Source: Kutzneria viridogrisea
Lineage (GTDB): Bacteria; Actinomycetota; Actinomycetes; Mycobacteriales; Pseudonocardiaceae
Direction of reading: 5' to 3'
DNA: 64,000 nucleotides
Assembly (NCBI GenBank): GCA_014138725.1
Contig: JACJID010000001.1
Coordinates: 62,001 to 126,000, forward strand
The notes under the pieces were generated by a model, which had not been told where the DNA came from, did not search any database, and was given only the letters and a program-made list of their open reading frames with translations. Below, one piece after another: positions 17,114 through 25,520 of this stretch (within the stretch, counting starts at the first letter, position 1; every line of letters begins with the position of its first letter). The translations under genes were made by a program, and so were the position numbers.

Positions 17114-18604
17114 GTGGAGTTGACCAGACGTGGCGTGTTCGCGCTGACCGCCGCCGCTTCGCTGACCCTGTGCGGCGGCGCGGGTGCGGCGGCGGCCACC
17201 GAGGAGGTGATCGCCAGGACCGCACTGGGTCGGCTGCGCGGCCTGCGCCAGGGCGGGGTGTGCGTGTGGCGGGGCGTGCCCTACGCGCAGCCGCCCGAGC
17301 GGTTCGCCCCGGCCAGGCCGGTGCAGCCCTGGCAGGGGGTGCGCTCGGCCACCGAGTTCGGACCAACCGCCATGCAGATCGCGCTCGGTCCCGGCGGGCC
17401 GTCCACCGCCACCAGGCAGAGCGAGGACTGCCTGTACCTCAACGTGTGGTCCCCGGGCACCACCGGCCGCCGCCCGGTGGTCGTGTGGATCCACGGCGGG
17501 GCCTTCGTCTCCGGCGCGGGCAGCGACTACGACGGCACCCAGTACGCCGCCCTCGGCGACACGGTGTTCGTCACGATCAACTACCGGCTCGGCGCCTTCG
17601 GCTACCTGTACCAGGCCGACCGGCCGGGCTCGGGCAACCTGGCCCTGACCGACCAGATCGCCGCCCTGCGCTGGGTGCGGCAGAACATCGCCGCCTTCGG
17701 TGGGGACCCGGACACCGTGACGGTGATGGGGGAGTCAGCGGGCGGCATGTCCATCGGCTACCTGCTGGGCATGCCCACCGCGCGCGGGCTGTTCCGCCGC
17801 GCGGTCGTGCAGAGCGGGGGAGCGCGCCCGCTGTTCACCCCGGAGCAGGCGGCGAAGACCACGGCGGCGGTCCGCGAGGCGCTGGGCGGTGCGGATCCGA
17901 AGTCGGTCACCGCCGAGCAGTTGCGCACCGCCTCCGCCGCCGTGGCCAAGGACTCCGCGCTGGGCGGTGAGCCCTTCCATCAGGTCGTGGACGGCGGCGT
18001 GGTGCCCGCACACCCGCTGGAGCAGCTCGACAGTCAGGTGGACGTCATGATCGGCACCTGCCGGGACGAGTCGAACGTGCTCGCCAGGATCCTGCCGCTG
18101 TTCGCGAAGGGCTTGCCTCAACACGTGAAGGAAGTGGTCGGCACGGCGAAGTGGGCGCAGTTGCAACGGGTTTACCGGGACAGCACCCCGTCCGACCGGG
18201 ACTGGGAGCTGGATCTGCTCAGCGCGTGCTTCACCGTCATGCCCTCGGTGTGGCTGGCCGAGGCGGCGCACAACGCGGGCGCGCGCGTCTGGCAGTACCG
18301 GTTCGACTACGCCGACGCCAGCCCGACAGGACCGGTGCACGCGGCCGACTTGATGTTCACCTTCAACTCGGTCGAACCGGACCTGTTGGCACCCAAGGCC
18401 GATCTCGCCGTGGCCCGTGCCGTCGCGAGGCGCGTGTTCGACGGGGTCGTGGCTTTCGCCCGGGACGGCAACCCCGGCTGGGCCGCGTTCGAGCCGGTCA
18501 GGCGGTGCACGATGCTGTTCGACGCCGAGCCGGGAGTGCGCGAGGACCGGATCGAGCGGGTGCAGCGCGAGGCCTGGCGTGGAGTCCGGCCCACGCACTT
18601 CTGA
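17114..18604 (+). CDS. Exported type-B carboxylesterase
   Basis: A 496-residue esterase of the alpha/beta-hydrolase type-B family. It opens with LTRRGVFALTAAASLTLCGG, a twin-arginine-like signal. Family motifs include EDCLYLNVW, the oxyanion loop IHGGAFVSGAG, the nucleophile elbow TVMGESAGGMS and the histidine region PVHAADLMFTF. It hydrolyses ester bonds outside the membrane, possibly of plant phenolic esters given the dioxygenase next to it, which is inference. The start GTG 17114 follows GGGAGACCC; an 11-bp gap separates it from that purine-rich site's beginning. Confidence 0.9.
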   Translation: MELTRRGVFALTAAASLTLCGGAGAAAATEEVIARTALGRLRGLRQGGVCVWRGVPYAQPPERFAPARPVQPWQGVRSATEFGPTAMQIALGPGGPSTATRQSEDCLYLNVWSPGTTGRRPVVVWIHGGAFVSGAGSDYDGTQYAALGDTVFVTINYRLGAFGYLYQADRPGSGNLALTDQIAALRWVRQNIAAFGGDPDTVTVMGESAGGMSIGYLLGMPTARGLFRRAVVQSGGARPLFTPEQAAKTTAAVREALGGADPKSVTAEQLRTASAAVAKDSALGGEPFHQVVDGGVVPAHPLEQLDSQVDVMIGTCRDESNVLARILPLFAKGLPQHVKEVVGTAKWAQLQRVYRDSTPSDRDWELDLLSACFTVMPSVWLAEAAHNAGARVWQYRFDYADASPTGPVHAADLMFTFNSVEPDLLAPKADLAVARAVARRVFDGVVAFARDGNPGWAAFEPVRRCTMLFDAEPGVREDRIERVQREAWRGVRPTHF

Positions 18605-18628
18605 GGGATTGGTCCATAATCCTGGTTG

Positions 18629-18826
18629 ATGACCCAACCGGACAGCACCGAGTTCTCCGCCACGCCGCAGCGGGCGATCGCGGCCAAGGGCCTGACCCTG
18701 GACCGGATCGTGCACCGGCCGCATGAGCGCGGGCACGCCCTCAGCGCCGACACCCTGAGCTACTGGACCACCGGTCGCGGCCAGTCCGAACGGCCGCGTG
18801 GCCTGCACTGGGACCGGACCCGATGA
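18629..18826 (+). pseudogene. Truncated tandem duplicate of the following HTH gene
   Basis: A 65-residue reading frame. Its residues from about position 6 align with the N-terminus of the next gene: 34 of 51 positions are identical, including GLTLDRIVHR and TLSYWTTGR. It then ends at TGA 18824-18826, inside the start of the full-length copy. So a gene duplication was followed by loss of everything beyond the DNA-binding part, or only the 5' end was copied. It could still make a small HTH protein, perhaps a competitor of the full one. Codon use remains GC-rich, so decay is not advanced. Confidence 0.65.
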
Positions 18827-19710
18827 ACGAGTCGGAGTTCTCCGCCGCGCTGCAACAGGCGGTCCTGGCCAGGGGGCTGACCCTGGACCGGATCGTGCAC
18901 CGGTTGCGGGAGCGCGGGTTCACGCTCAGCACGGCGACCCTGAGCTACTGGACCACCGGCCGCAGCCAGCCCGAGCGGCAGGAGTCGCTGGCCGCCCTGG
19001 ACGTGCTGGAGACCATCCTCGACCTGGAACCGGGTTCGCTGCGCGGAAAACTGGTGCCCAGGGCGCGCAAGAGCCGTCGCAAGCCCGACCGGCTCGTGCC
19101 GCTGGAGTTGCTGTGGCGGGAGATCAGCGGGCCGATCGGGCGGGTCGTGGACCCCGGCGAGCACTACGTGCGGGCGCGCAAGGTGCTCAGCATGCACGAC
19201 CGGTACACCCTGGACGCCAACGGGGCACTGGCGCACGTCCGTACGACCACCGTGCTGGAGGCCGACGAGGACGACGTGGACCACATGCTGATCATCTGCC
19301 ACGACGAGGACGTGGTGCACGACCTGCCCCAGGTGCGCCCGGTCAGCGGGGCCTACCTGGGGCGGGTGGACCGGTTCGACAGCGATCACGTGCAGATGGC
19401 CGAGCTGGTGTTCGACCAGCCGCTGCAACGGGGTGAACGCACCATGGTCGAGCACGAGCTGATCTTCCCGGCCGGGGGCAGGCGCGTGTGGCGCGGCGAG
19501 CGCAGGCTGCCCATGGCGATCCGCCAGCACGTGGTGGAGGTGGTGTTCGACCCGGCGGCGCTGCCCGCGGCGGCCCAGCACGTGACCGTGCCCGCCGACG
19601 GCACGGGCCGCACCGTGCAGCCGCTGGCCGTGGACCCGGCCAACACCGCCCGGCTGGTGCTGCTCGACCCACCAGCCGGGATCCACGGCATCCACTGGAC
19701 CTGGCCCTGA
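18823..19710 (+). CDS. XRE-like HTH protein with unknown C-terminal domain
   Basis: A 295-residue protein. Residues 1-70 look like a helix-turn-helix of XRE type (SEFSAALQQAVLARGLTLDR, then TLSYWTTGRSQPER as the recognition helix and turn). The remaining 220 residues contain no motif I recognise; they are rich in beta-strand patterns and acidic positions (LEADEDDVDHMLIICHDEDV). Similar HTH-plus-unknown proteins are frequent in actinomycetes. It is preceded by its own truncated copy and followed directly by a 21-bp repeat array beginning 5 bp after the stop. Confidence 0.7.
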   Translation: MNESEFSAALQQAVLARGLTLDRIVHRLRERGFTLSTATLSYWTTGRSQPERQESLAALDVLETILDLEPGSLRGKLVPRARKSRRKPDRLVPLELLWREISGPIGRVVDPGEHYVRARKVLSMHDRYTLDANGALAHVRTTTVLEADEDDVDHMLIICHDEDVVHDLPQVRPVSGAYLGRVDRFDSDHVQMAELVFDQPLQRGERTMVEHELIFPAGGRRVWRGERRLPMAIRQHVVEVVFDPAALPAAAQHVTVPADGTGRTVQPLAVDPANTARLVLLDPPAGIHGIHWTWP

Positions 19711-19714
19711 CCAC

Positions 19715-19941
19715 GAGTCCCGCTCTGGGGCGCGCGAGTCCCGCCCAGCGGTCGGCGAGTCCCGCTCTGGGGCGCGCGAGTCCTGTCCAGCCGTGCGTGA
19801 GTCCCGCTCTGCCGCAGCCGAGTCCCGTTCTCGGGTTGGCGAGTCCCGCTCTCCCGCACGCGAGTCCCGACCTCAGGTTGGCGAGTCCCGTCCTGCCGCA
19901 CGTGAGTCCCGCCCAGCGCACGTGAGTCCCGTGCGCCAGCG
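19715..19941 (+). repeat. 21-bp tandem repeat array, GAGTCCC units (11 copies)
   Basis: Units beginning GAGTCC start at 19715, 19736, 19757, 19778, 19799, 19820, 19841, 19862, 19883 and 19904, exactly 21 bp apart, and again at 19924 (20 bp). The first part of each unit (GAGTCCCGCTCT or close) is conserved and the last 9-10 bases vary. The array fills the gap between two convergent genes. A second array of the same unit is at 30186-30536. Coding in this stretch is unlikely, since all frames simply repeat heptads. Confidence 0.95.
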
Positions 19942-19942
19942 G

Positions 19943-22537
19943 TCAGTCCGCGGCGGACACCGTGCCCGCGGCTCCGTCCACGGTGATCCGGTCACCGGTC
20001 GCGATGCGGTGCGTGGCCTCGGCGACCCCGACCACGGCGGGGATGCCGTACTCCCTGGCCACGACGGCGCCGTGCGAGTTCGCGCCGCCCATCTCCATCA
20101 CCAGTCCACCCGCGGTCAGGAACAGCGGGGTCCAGCCGGGGTCGGTGGAGGGGGCGACCAGGATCTCGCCGGGCTCCAGCCGCGCGCCGACCGGGTCGAG
20201 CACGACCCGCGCCGTGCCGGTGACCCGGCCCGAGGAGGCCGAGGTGCCGACCATCGCGTCCCCGGTGGCCGCCGGGGCGGAGGCCTCGGGTTCGGAGCCG
20301 TCGGACAGCAGCACGCGGGGGACCTTGCGGCGGCGCAGTTCCCGCTCGTACGACTCGCGCCGTTCGGCCACCAGGTCCCGGCAGTCCCGGCCGTCCAGCG
20401 CGGCGAGGGCCTCCGCCACCGTCAGGAAGAACACGTCCTCGGCCCGCTCGATCCGGCCTGCCGCGGCGAGTTCCACCCCGACCTGTCCGAGCTGACGGCG
20501 CATCTCGGCCAGCGCCTGGATGAGGAAGAACTTGGGGGTCTCGCGCAGCCCGGCCAGTGCGCGCACCCGGCTCAGCGCGCGGCCGACCAGCCAGCCCCGC
20601 AGCGGGCCCGCCTTGGCCACGAGCGCGCGTACGGTTCGCTCCGCCTCGGCCCTGCCCCGCGCGAACTGCACGTCCGGCGCGGCCTGCGGGTCCGCCAACC
20701 GCAGGTAGTTGGCCAGCACACCGAGGATGTGCTCGGGCCGCTCGGACCAGCGGGGCATGCCGAGGTCGATCTCGGCGACGGCCCGGTGCCCGAACCGGGC
20801 GAGCCAGCCCGCCAGCTCGCGCCGCACCGCCTCCGGCAGCTCGCCCGCCTGGTAGCGCTCGGACAGTTCAGCGGGGCTGAGCGTGTCGAAGAGTTCGCCG
20901 TGCTCGCGAATTCGTGTTGCCAGCGCCCAGAGTTCCAGGTCCATCTCGGTGGTGACGTTGTGCGGCAGCCCGCGCAGCACGGCCTCCAACTGGCCGGGCT
21001 CCAGCTTGTCACCGAGTAGCTTGCCCACCAGCGCGAGCATCACGAACCCGGCCCCTGCCACGGGGAGCAAGCTGGGCAGCATGGGCACCAGCGAGGTGGA
21101 CAGGAACCGCTGCACGTGGTCCAGGCGTTCTCGCGAACTGGGATTTCCCCGCAGGGCAATGGCTTCCTGCAGATGAGAGCCGATCCGTGTCACGCGCCGA
21201 CGTGCCGCCTCCGGGCGCAGCACGGCCTCGACGAAGCGCCACGGCAGGCCCAACCTCAGTACGACCCTTAGCAGTCTGCGCAGCCCTGGCAGTCGCGAAC
21301 TGTCCACAAGGGACATGTCCGGATCCTGGTAGAGGGAGCGGAACACCACTGCCGACCGCGCCTCCATCAGGTCGAACACGCGTGGGACCACGTCCCGGCC
21401 CAGCCTGCTGCGCAGCACCGGCGTGATGTCGACGAACGCGCGCTGACCAGCCTCGGCGAAGACCCTTGGCCCGGCAAGGGGATTGGCGACCGGCACGCCC
21501 ACCATGCGGGCCATGCCCGCGCCGATCAGCCGGAACGCGGCCATGCCCATCGGCGTGATCGGCCGGTACAGGCCCTGCGCCACCGACAGACACAGGTAGG
21601 CCCTGCGCCCGGGGCCGGTGTTCGAGGGGCTGTCCGGCACCGGGAACAGGGTGGTGATCGGCCGGGCCTGGGTCAGCCAGAGCCGCCCGCCGGGGTCGAT
21701 GGCCCACTCGGTGTCCTGCGGGCTGCCGTAGTGCCGCTCCACCCGGTCGCCGAGCCGGGCCAGTTCCCGTACCTGCTCGTCGGACAGGCAGGCGCCCTGG
21801 TGGTCGAGTGCGACCTGCTCGGTGCCACCGCCCGCCAGCGAGCGGATCGCGTGCTTCTTGTCGCCCAGCCTGCGCTGGCGGATCTCGCCCGAGGCGGTGT
21901 CCACCACGAAGTGGTCAGGGTTGACCGAACCTGAGACCACAGTCTCACCAAGGCCAGGGTTGGCGTCGATCACCGCCTCGCGTCGGCGCCCGGTGACCGG
22001 GTTCGCGGTGAACAGCACCCCGGCCACCTGCGAGTCGACCATGTGCTGCACGACGACCGCCAGTTCCACCGCGCCCTGGTCGATGTTGTTGGCCTCGCGG
22101 TAGGCGTGCGCGCGGTCGGTCCACAGTGAGGCCCAGCAGCGGCGGACCGCGTCCAGGACGGCTTGCCCGCCGACCACGTTGAGGTAGGTGTCCTGCTGTC
22201 CGGCGAAGCTGGCGAACGGCAGGTCCTCGGCCGTGGCCGAGGACCGCACCGCCACCGGGACGTCCGCGCCGAGTTCCGCGTACCGGGCCAGCACCGCCTC
22301 GGCGATGTGCTCGGGCACCTCGGCGCCCAGCAGGGCCTCGCGGGCCAGGTGCGGCCGGTCCACCAGCGCCCGCACGCCCGCGGTCTCGGCGACCTGCCGG
22401 TAGGCGGCCGTGGTGACGCAGAACCCTTGGGGCACCGGCAGACCGGCCCTGCTGAGCACGCCGAGGTTGGCCGCCTTGCCGCCGACCGAGGCCAGCATGC
22501 TGCCGTCGATCTCGGTGAAGTCCACGGTCAGCGTCAT
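19943..22537 (-). CDS. rph: Rifampicin phosphotransferase-like / PEP-synthase-related enzyme
   Basis: An 864-residue protein starting at ATG 22537 (MTLTVDF), although reading is open upstream. The N-terminal 320 residues are an ATP-binding domain of the PEP-synthase type (SVGGKAANLGVLSRAGLPVP, VAVRSSATAEDLPFASFAGQ, DTEWAIDPGGRLWLTQARPI). A long helical middle part follows, and then a C-terminal swivelling phosphohistidine domain, GGANSHGAVVAREYGIPAVV, with His822. Length, domain order and histidine position match rifampicin phosphotransferase (about 865 residues), which inactivates rifamycins by phosphorylation at the C21 hydroxyl using ATP. No rifamycin genes or obvious rifamycin-associated promoter element are visible nearby. 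Drug specificity is inferred; another small-molecule phosphotransfer is possible. Confidence 0.8.
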   Translation of the reverse strand: MTLTVDFTEIDGSMLASVGGKAANLGVLSRAGLPVPQGFCVTTAAYRQVAETAGVRALVDRPHLAREALLGAEVPEHIAEAVLARYAELGADVPVAVRSSATAEDLPFASFAGQQDTYLNVVGGQAVLDAVRRCWASLWTDRAHAYREANNIDQGAVELAVVVQHMVDSQVAGVLFTANPVTGRRREAVIDANPGLGETVVSGSVNPDHFVVDTASGEIRQRRLGDKKHAIRSLAGGGTEQVALDHQGACLSDEQVRELARLGDRVERHYGSPQDTEWAIDPGGRLWLTQARPITTLFPVPDSPSNTGPGRRAYLCLSVAQGLYRPITPMGMAAFRLIGAGMARMVGVPVANPLAGPRVFAEAGQRAFVDITPVLRSRLGRDVVPRVFDLMEARSAVVFRSLYQDPDMSLVDSSRLPGLRRLLRVVLRLGLPWRFVEAVLRPEAARRRVTRIGSHLQEAIALRGNPSSRERLDHVQRFLSTSLVPMLPSLLPVAGAGFVMLALVGKLLGDKLEPGQLEAVLRGLPHNVTTEMDLELWALATRIREHGELFDTLSPAELSERYQAGELPEAVRRELAGWLARFGHRAVAEIDLGMPRWSERPEHILGVLANYLRLADPQAAPDVQFARGRAEAERTVRALVAKAGPLRGWLVGRALSRVRALAGLRETPKFFLIQALAEMRRQLGQVGVELAAAGRIERAEDVFFLTVAEALAALDGRDCRDLVAERRESYERELRRRKVPRVLLSDGSEPEASAPAATGDAMVGTSASSGRVTGTARVVLDPVGARLEPGEILVAPSTDPGWTPLFLTAGGLVMEMGGANSHGAVVAREYGIPAVVGVAEATHRIATGDRITVDGAAGTVSAAD

Positions 22538-22572
22538 CATGGCAGTCAGGTTAAGACCGCGCGGCGCGAAAC

Positions 22573-22705
22573 TCAACGGTTGTTGAAAATCTCGCGCCGC
22601 TCCAGGACCTGGACCACCCGGTCGGCCGTGGCCCTGCTCGACTGCGGGTTCTGCCCGGTGATCAGGTTGCCGTCCACCAGGACCTCGCTCGACCACGGCG
22701 GGCGC
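22573..22705 (-). pseudogene. 3' remnant of a DJ-1/PfpI-family gene
   Basis: The minus strand reads WSSEVLVDGNLITGQNPQSS and on through VVQVLERR before a stop at 22573. This is the typical C-terminal end of DJ-1/PfpI (class-I glutamine-amidotransferase-like) proteins, where the strand VDGNLITGQNP closes the fold. Nothing upstream in frame continues the domain, so only about 43 codons survive, joined to unrelated sequence near 22705. Confidence 0.7.
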
Positions 22706-22744
22706 TGAGCAGCGCGGCCACGGCAGGGTGCCATCGCCGCCGCG

Positions 22745-22985
22745 CCGCTGGTCGACGAGGAGTTCCTGCTCCTCGCCCCGCCGACGCTGGCGCGCAGCGT
22801 CGATCCGGCCCGGCTGCGGGAGGAGCCGGGCCGGGCGCGGCGTACCTGCCGTTGATCGCCTACTTCGAGGAGCTGCCGATCATCCGCCGCTACTGACGCA
22901 GCGAGTTCGGCCGCAGGCTGCCCAAGCGGGTCGCCGTGGTCGTGCCCGATCTGAGGGTGGTCCTGGCACACGCCGTGAGGGAGCT
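22745..22985 (+). pseudogene. Fragment of a LysR regulator with frameshift and nonsense codon
   Basis: One frame gives LVDEEFLLLAPPTLARSVDP and then a stop; a second frame continues with YLPLIAYFEELPIIRRY, a TGA at 22894-22896, then RSEFGRRLPKRVAVVVPDLR. Together they match the effector domain of a LysR subgroup with PLIAYAEDLPIIRRYWR, so the TGA replaces the tryptophan codon. The N-terminal DNA-binding half is missing. In such genomes this LysR type often sits beside PfpI-like genes, so both remnants may derive from one locus. Confidence 0.65.
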
Positions 22986-23130
22986 GGAGAACACCATTCG
23001 CATCTATGCCAACCAGATTCAGGTCCTCACGCTGCGCAACGCCGAACTGGAAGACAAGCTCCACCGACGCGCCGGCCACGACGTCAGCACGATCCGAGTC
23101 GGACCGGCGCACGTTGTCTCGCGTCCGTGA
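22936..23130 (+). CDS. Short coiled-coil reading frame joined to the LysR remnant
   Basis: A 64-codon frame. The first 12 residues (VVPDLRVVL) are the tail of the LysR fragment. Beyond them the sequence changes character to AVRELENTIRIYANQIQVLT and LRNAELEDKLH, a heptad-like helical stretch reminiscent of C-terminal tails of small transposon-associated helper proteins. The junction near 22968 therefore looks like a recombination point. It may not be expressed. I do not recognise a function. Confidence 0.35.
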   Translation: MVVPDLRVVLAHAVRELENTIRIYANQIQVLTLRNAELEDKLHRRAGHDVSTIRVGPAHVVSRP

Positions 23131-23507
23131 TGATCTAGTGCGATCCTCCGTGTGGCGCCAGCGAGTCAGGATCGGGGCTGTGTGGCACGTGATCGCGCCA
23201 GGTCCGGCGACCGCGAGTCGCCGGACCTCGGCGCGGCAACTGGGTCAGCCCGCGCCCTGTTTCGCCAGACGCCCTTGGCTGCCCTCGGCGGCGGATCGGG
23301 CCCAGTGGATTCGTTCGGTTGGCAATGGCCCAAACGGTCCAATATGGACACACCCGCGATGGTGTCAACGCAGCCGACCACCCGCTGCGACCGGCGAGGA
23401 TGGCCATTTCACCGGTCGCAGTCGCGAGTGGCGGAGGCCACAGTTGTCGTCAGCTGAGATTGCAGCTCCGATCCGAACTACCCGGACCCCGATGCCTGCC
23501 GGATCCA
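23131..23507. other. Gene-poor gap in the decayed zone
   Basis: No reading frame here has convincing codon use or family resemblance on either strand, and I see no RNA gene or strong repeat. The composition is less GC-biased than the flanking core genes. It is most likely leftover sequence between remnants. Confidence 0.5.
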
Positions 23508-23951
23508 TCAGGTGCCGCGCCGGGCTCTCGTGACGAGCTGGGCCTCGATGCGTCGAAGCGTCGAGTTCATGGCGTCGATCTCGTCGGGATCGGGCACAAT
23601 CCCGTCGAGCAGGCCGCTCCAGACCTCACGCAGTTGTCGCAGGTGGTCGTTTGCCCGCGCGGTGGGGTACAGGTGTGATCGCCGGCCGTCGTGTGGATCG
23701 ACGTCACGGCGCACCAAGCCCTTCTTCTCCAGGCCGCGCAACGCCCTGCTGAAGTTGCTGGAGATCAGTTGGGTCGCCTCCGCTGCCGCGCTGGCCGACG
23801 TGCCCGGGTTGCGGTCGATGAACCGCATCACCGCGCTCTCCAGCGGCGTCCACGACTCGGCCGCGAACTCCTTGGACGCGTGGATATGTCGGCCGACCGC
23901 AAGGATCAGGTCGGCGAGCTCGAACAACCGCGACGCTTGCTCGTCATCCAC
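23508..23951 (-). CDS. MarR family transcriptional regulator
   Basis: A 147-residue winged-helix protein: LESAVMRFIDRNPGTSASAA, AEATQLISSNFSRALRGLEK as recognition helix, and a wing at RDVDPHDGRRSHLY. The start is GTG 23951, right behind GGGAGG on the minus strand. It is divergent from a decayed MFS gene with a palindromic site between, so it once controlled, or still controls, an efflux gene that is now broken. Its codon use is less extreme in GC than that of the core genes, in keeping with acquisition of the region. Confidence 0.85.
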   Translation of the reverse strand: MDDEQASRLFELADLILAVGRHIHASKEFAAESWTPLESAVMRFIDRNPGTSASAAAEATQLISSNFSRALRGLEKKGLVRRDVDPHDGRRSHLYPTARANDHLRQLREVWSGLLDGIVPDPDEIDAMNSTLRRIEAQLVTRARRGT

Positions 23952-23976
23952 CCTCCCATGCTATCTTTGTTGTCAA

Positions 23977-23990
23977 TTGATAGCTATCAA
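23977..23990. promoter_or_regulatory. MarR operator palindrome
   Basis: TTGATAGCTATCAA is a perfect 14-bp palindrome between the marR gene and the MFS remnant. Flanking TATCTTTG and CAAAGGATA add partly symmetric outer arms. This AT-rich site stands out from the GC-rich background. Confidence 0.65.
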
Positions 23991-24009
23991 AGGATAGGTG
24001 ATGAGGTGG

Positions 24010-24345
24010 GTGCTCCGTCGCATGGCAACATCACCGTCCCGCTCCTGCTCGGGCTTGCCGCGGGGCAGCTGGCCTTCGGGCCGGTGTCGGACACAGTGGG
24101 GCGGCGTGGGCCACTGCTCGTTGGTTCGGTGGCGTTCGTCGCCGCGGGTGTCCTTGCCGCCTTCTCGCCCACCATCGGTATCTTGCTGGCCGCTCGCCTC
24201 GTTCAGGGGTTGAGTGCAGCGGCGGGCATGGTCGTCGGCCGCGCGATCATCGCCGATCCGGAAACCGGTCGTGCTGCCGCCCACGCCTTCAGTCTGATGA
24301 TGATCGTCAGCAGCATTGCCCCCGTAGTCGCTCCAAGCCCCGTAC
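24010..24345 (+). pseudogene. MFS transporter fragment (Bcr/CflA type)
   Basis: About 110 codons match the Bcr/CflA drug-transporter branch: GLAAGQLAFGPVSDTVGRRG (helix 2 and the loop motif), ARLVQGLSAAAGMVVGRAII (helix 4 region) and SLMMIVSSIAPVVAPS (helix 5). The first helix is missing upstream and the frame loses similarity after SSIAPVVAPS, so nearly three quarters of the protein is gone. No plausible start precedes it in frame. It probably was the target of the divergent MarR gene. Confidence 0.75.
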
Positions 24346-24491
24346 GGCGACGTGGACCAGACCGCTCGCCTGACCGACGTGAACACTGTGCCGCCACAAC
24401 CCGGCCCGCCCACCATTGACCCGGTCAGCAATCAAATCGGCTCACCGGACACTGGTCAGACAAACCACCAACGCGACACAAGGACAAAACC

Positions 24492-25472
24492 GTGCCCCTC
24501 ATCGCCATCGAAGAACACTGGATCATGCCGGACTTGACGTCCGCCCTTCGTGCCATGCCGGAGGATGTGCGCGACGAAAGCCTCGCCTTCAACGAGATGG
24601 GCGACCATCAACAGCGCCTGGAGGACCTTGGCGCGGGCCGCATCGCGGCCATGGACGCCCAGGGCATCGACGTGTCGATTCTCGCCCTGACGCCACCGGG
24701 AACCCAGCCGCTGCCCGCCAGGGATGCCCTGCGGCTGAGCCGCGCCGCGAACGACGTCGCGGCAGAGGCTGTCAGGAGCAATCCGTCCCGATTCCGATCG
24801 CTATGCACCCTGCCGATGTCCTCACCACCCGATGTCGCGGGCGAGCTTGAACGAGCCGCAGGTCTGGGCCACGTAGGCGCCATGGTCTACGGCCGAGCGG
24901 GCGGCCTCCTCCTCGACGACCCGGCCTACAACGACTTCTTCGCCGCCGCAGCCGAACTCGGCCAACCAGTGTTCATTCATCCGCAACTGCCGTCGGCCGC
25001 CGTCCGTGACGCGTCCTACCGCGGCTTCGATCCCATGACCGAGCTCGGCCTGGCCACCTTCGGATGGGGGTGGCACCTCGACGCCGCGACCGCGGCACTG
25101 CGACTGATCCTGCGAGGCACCTTCGACCGGCACCCCGACCTCCAGGTCGTGCTCGGCCATTGGGGTGAGATGCTGCTGTTCTGGCTGGACCGGGCCAACA
25201 GTCTTTCTCGCGTCGCCGGCTTGCAACGATCGGTGAAAGACTACATACGGTCGAACTTCTTCATCACCACCTCCGGCATGCTCAACCCGGCACTCCTGCA
25301 CCACGCTCTGTCGGTGACCACCGTGGACCGGTTGATCTTCTCCACCGATTACCCTTTCCAGCATCCGACGCGGGAAGAAATCACTTCTTTCCTGGAGAAC
25401 TTCACTTCCGATGAGGAACGGCAGAAGTTTTCGTCGGCCAACGCGGCATCCCTCTACGGCATCGACATCTGA
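24492..25472 (+). CDS. Amidohydrolase-2 family enzyme (resorcylate/ACMS decarboxylase-like)
   Basis: A 326-residue metal-dependent TIM-barrel enzyme. It shows the family's N-terminal metal motif IAIEEHW, then VFIHPQLP, GHWGEMLLFWLDR and FSTDYPFQHP, whose histidines and aspartate complete the metal site. This layout fits the decarboxylase branch (gamma-resorcylate, 5-carboxyvanillate, ACMS decarboxylases), which removes CO2 from aromatic acids without oxygen. GTG 24492 follows AAGGAC. It appears intact amid decayed neighbours and is followed by SDR genes, so it may belong to an acquired aromatic-compound pathway; the substrate is not predictable. Confidence 0.82.
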   Translation: MPLIAIEEHWIMPDLTSALRAMPEDVRDESLAFNEMGDHQQRLEDLGAGRIAAMDAQGIDVSILALTPPGTQPLPARDALRLSRAANDVAAEAVRSNPSRFRSLCTLPMSSPPDVAGELERAAGLGHVGAMVYGRAGGLLLDDPAYNDFFAAAAELGQPVFIHPQLPSAAVRDASYRGFDPMTELGLATFGWGWHLDAATAALRLILRGTFDRHPDLQVVLGHWGEMLLFWLDRANSLSRVAGLQRSVKDYIRSNFFITTSGMLNPALLHHALSVTTVDRLIFSTDYPFQHPTREEITSFLENFTSDEERQKFSSANAASLYGIDI

Positions 25473-25520
25473 CGTGCGACTGGATTCAAGGGAAAAAGAA
25501 TTCCTGTCACAGGAGCGATT

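Noticed and set aside
19715-19941. CRISPR array
   Set aside because: Unit length is 21 bp with a 9-10 bp variable end; there are no 30-bp-class spacers, no leader and no cas genes.
19793-21019. Long plus-strand frame running through the first repeat array and antisense to rph
   Set aside because: Its N-terminal part is only the heptad translation of the 21-bp repeats (ESRSGAR-like) and the rest is the shadow of the Rph gene; no family resemblance.
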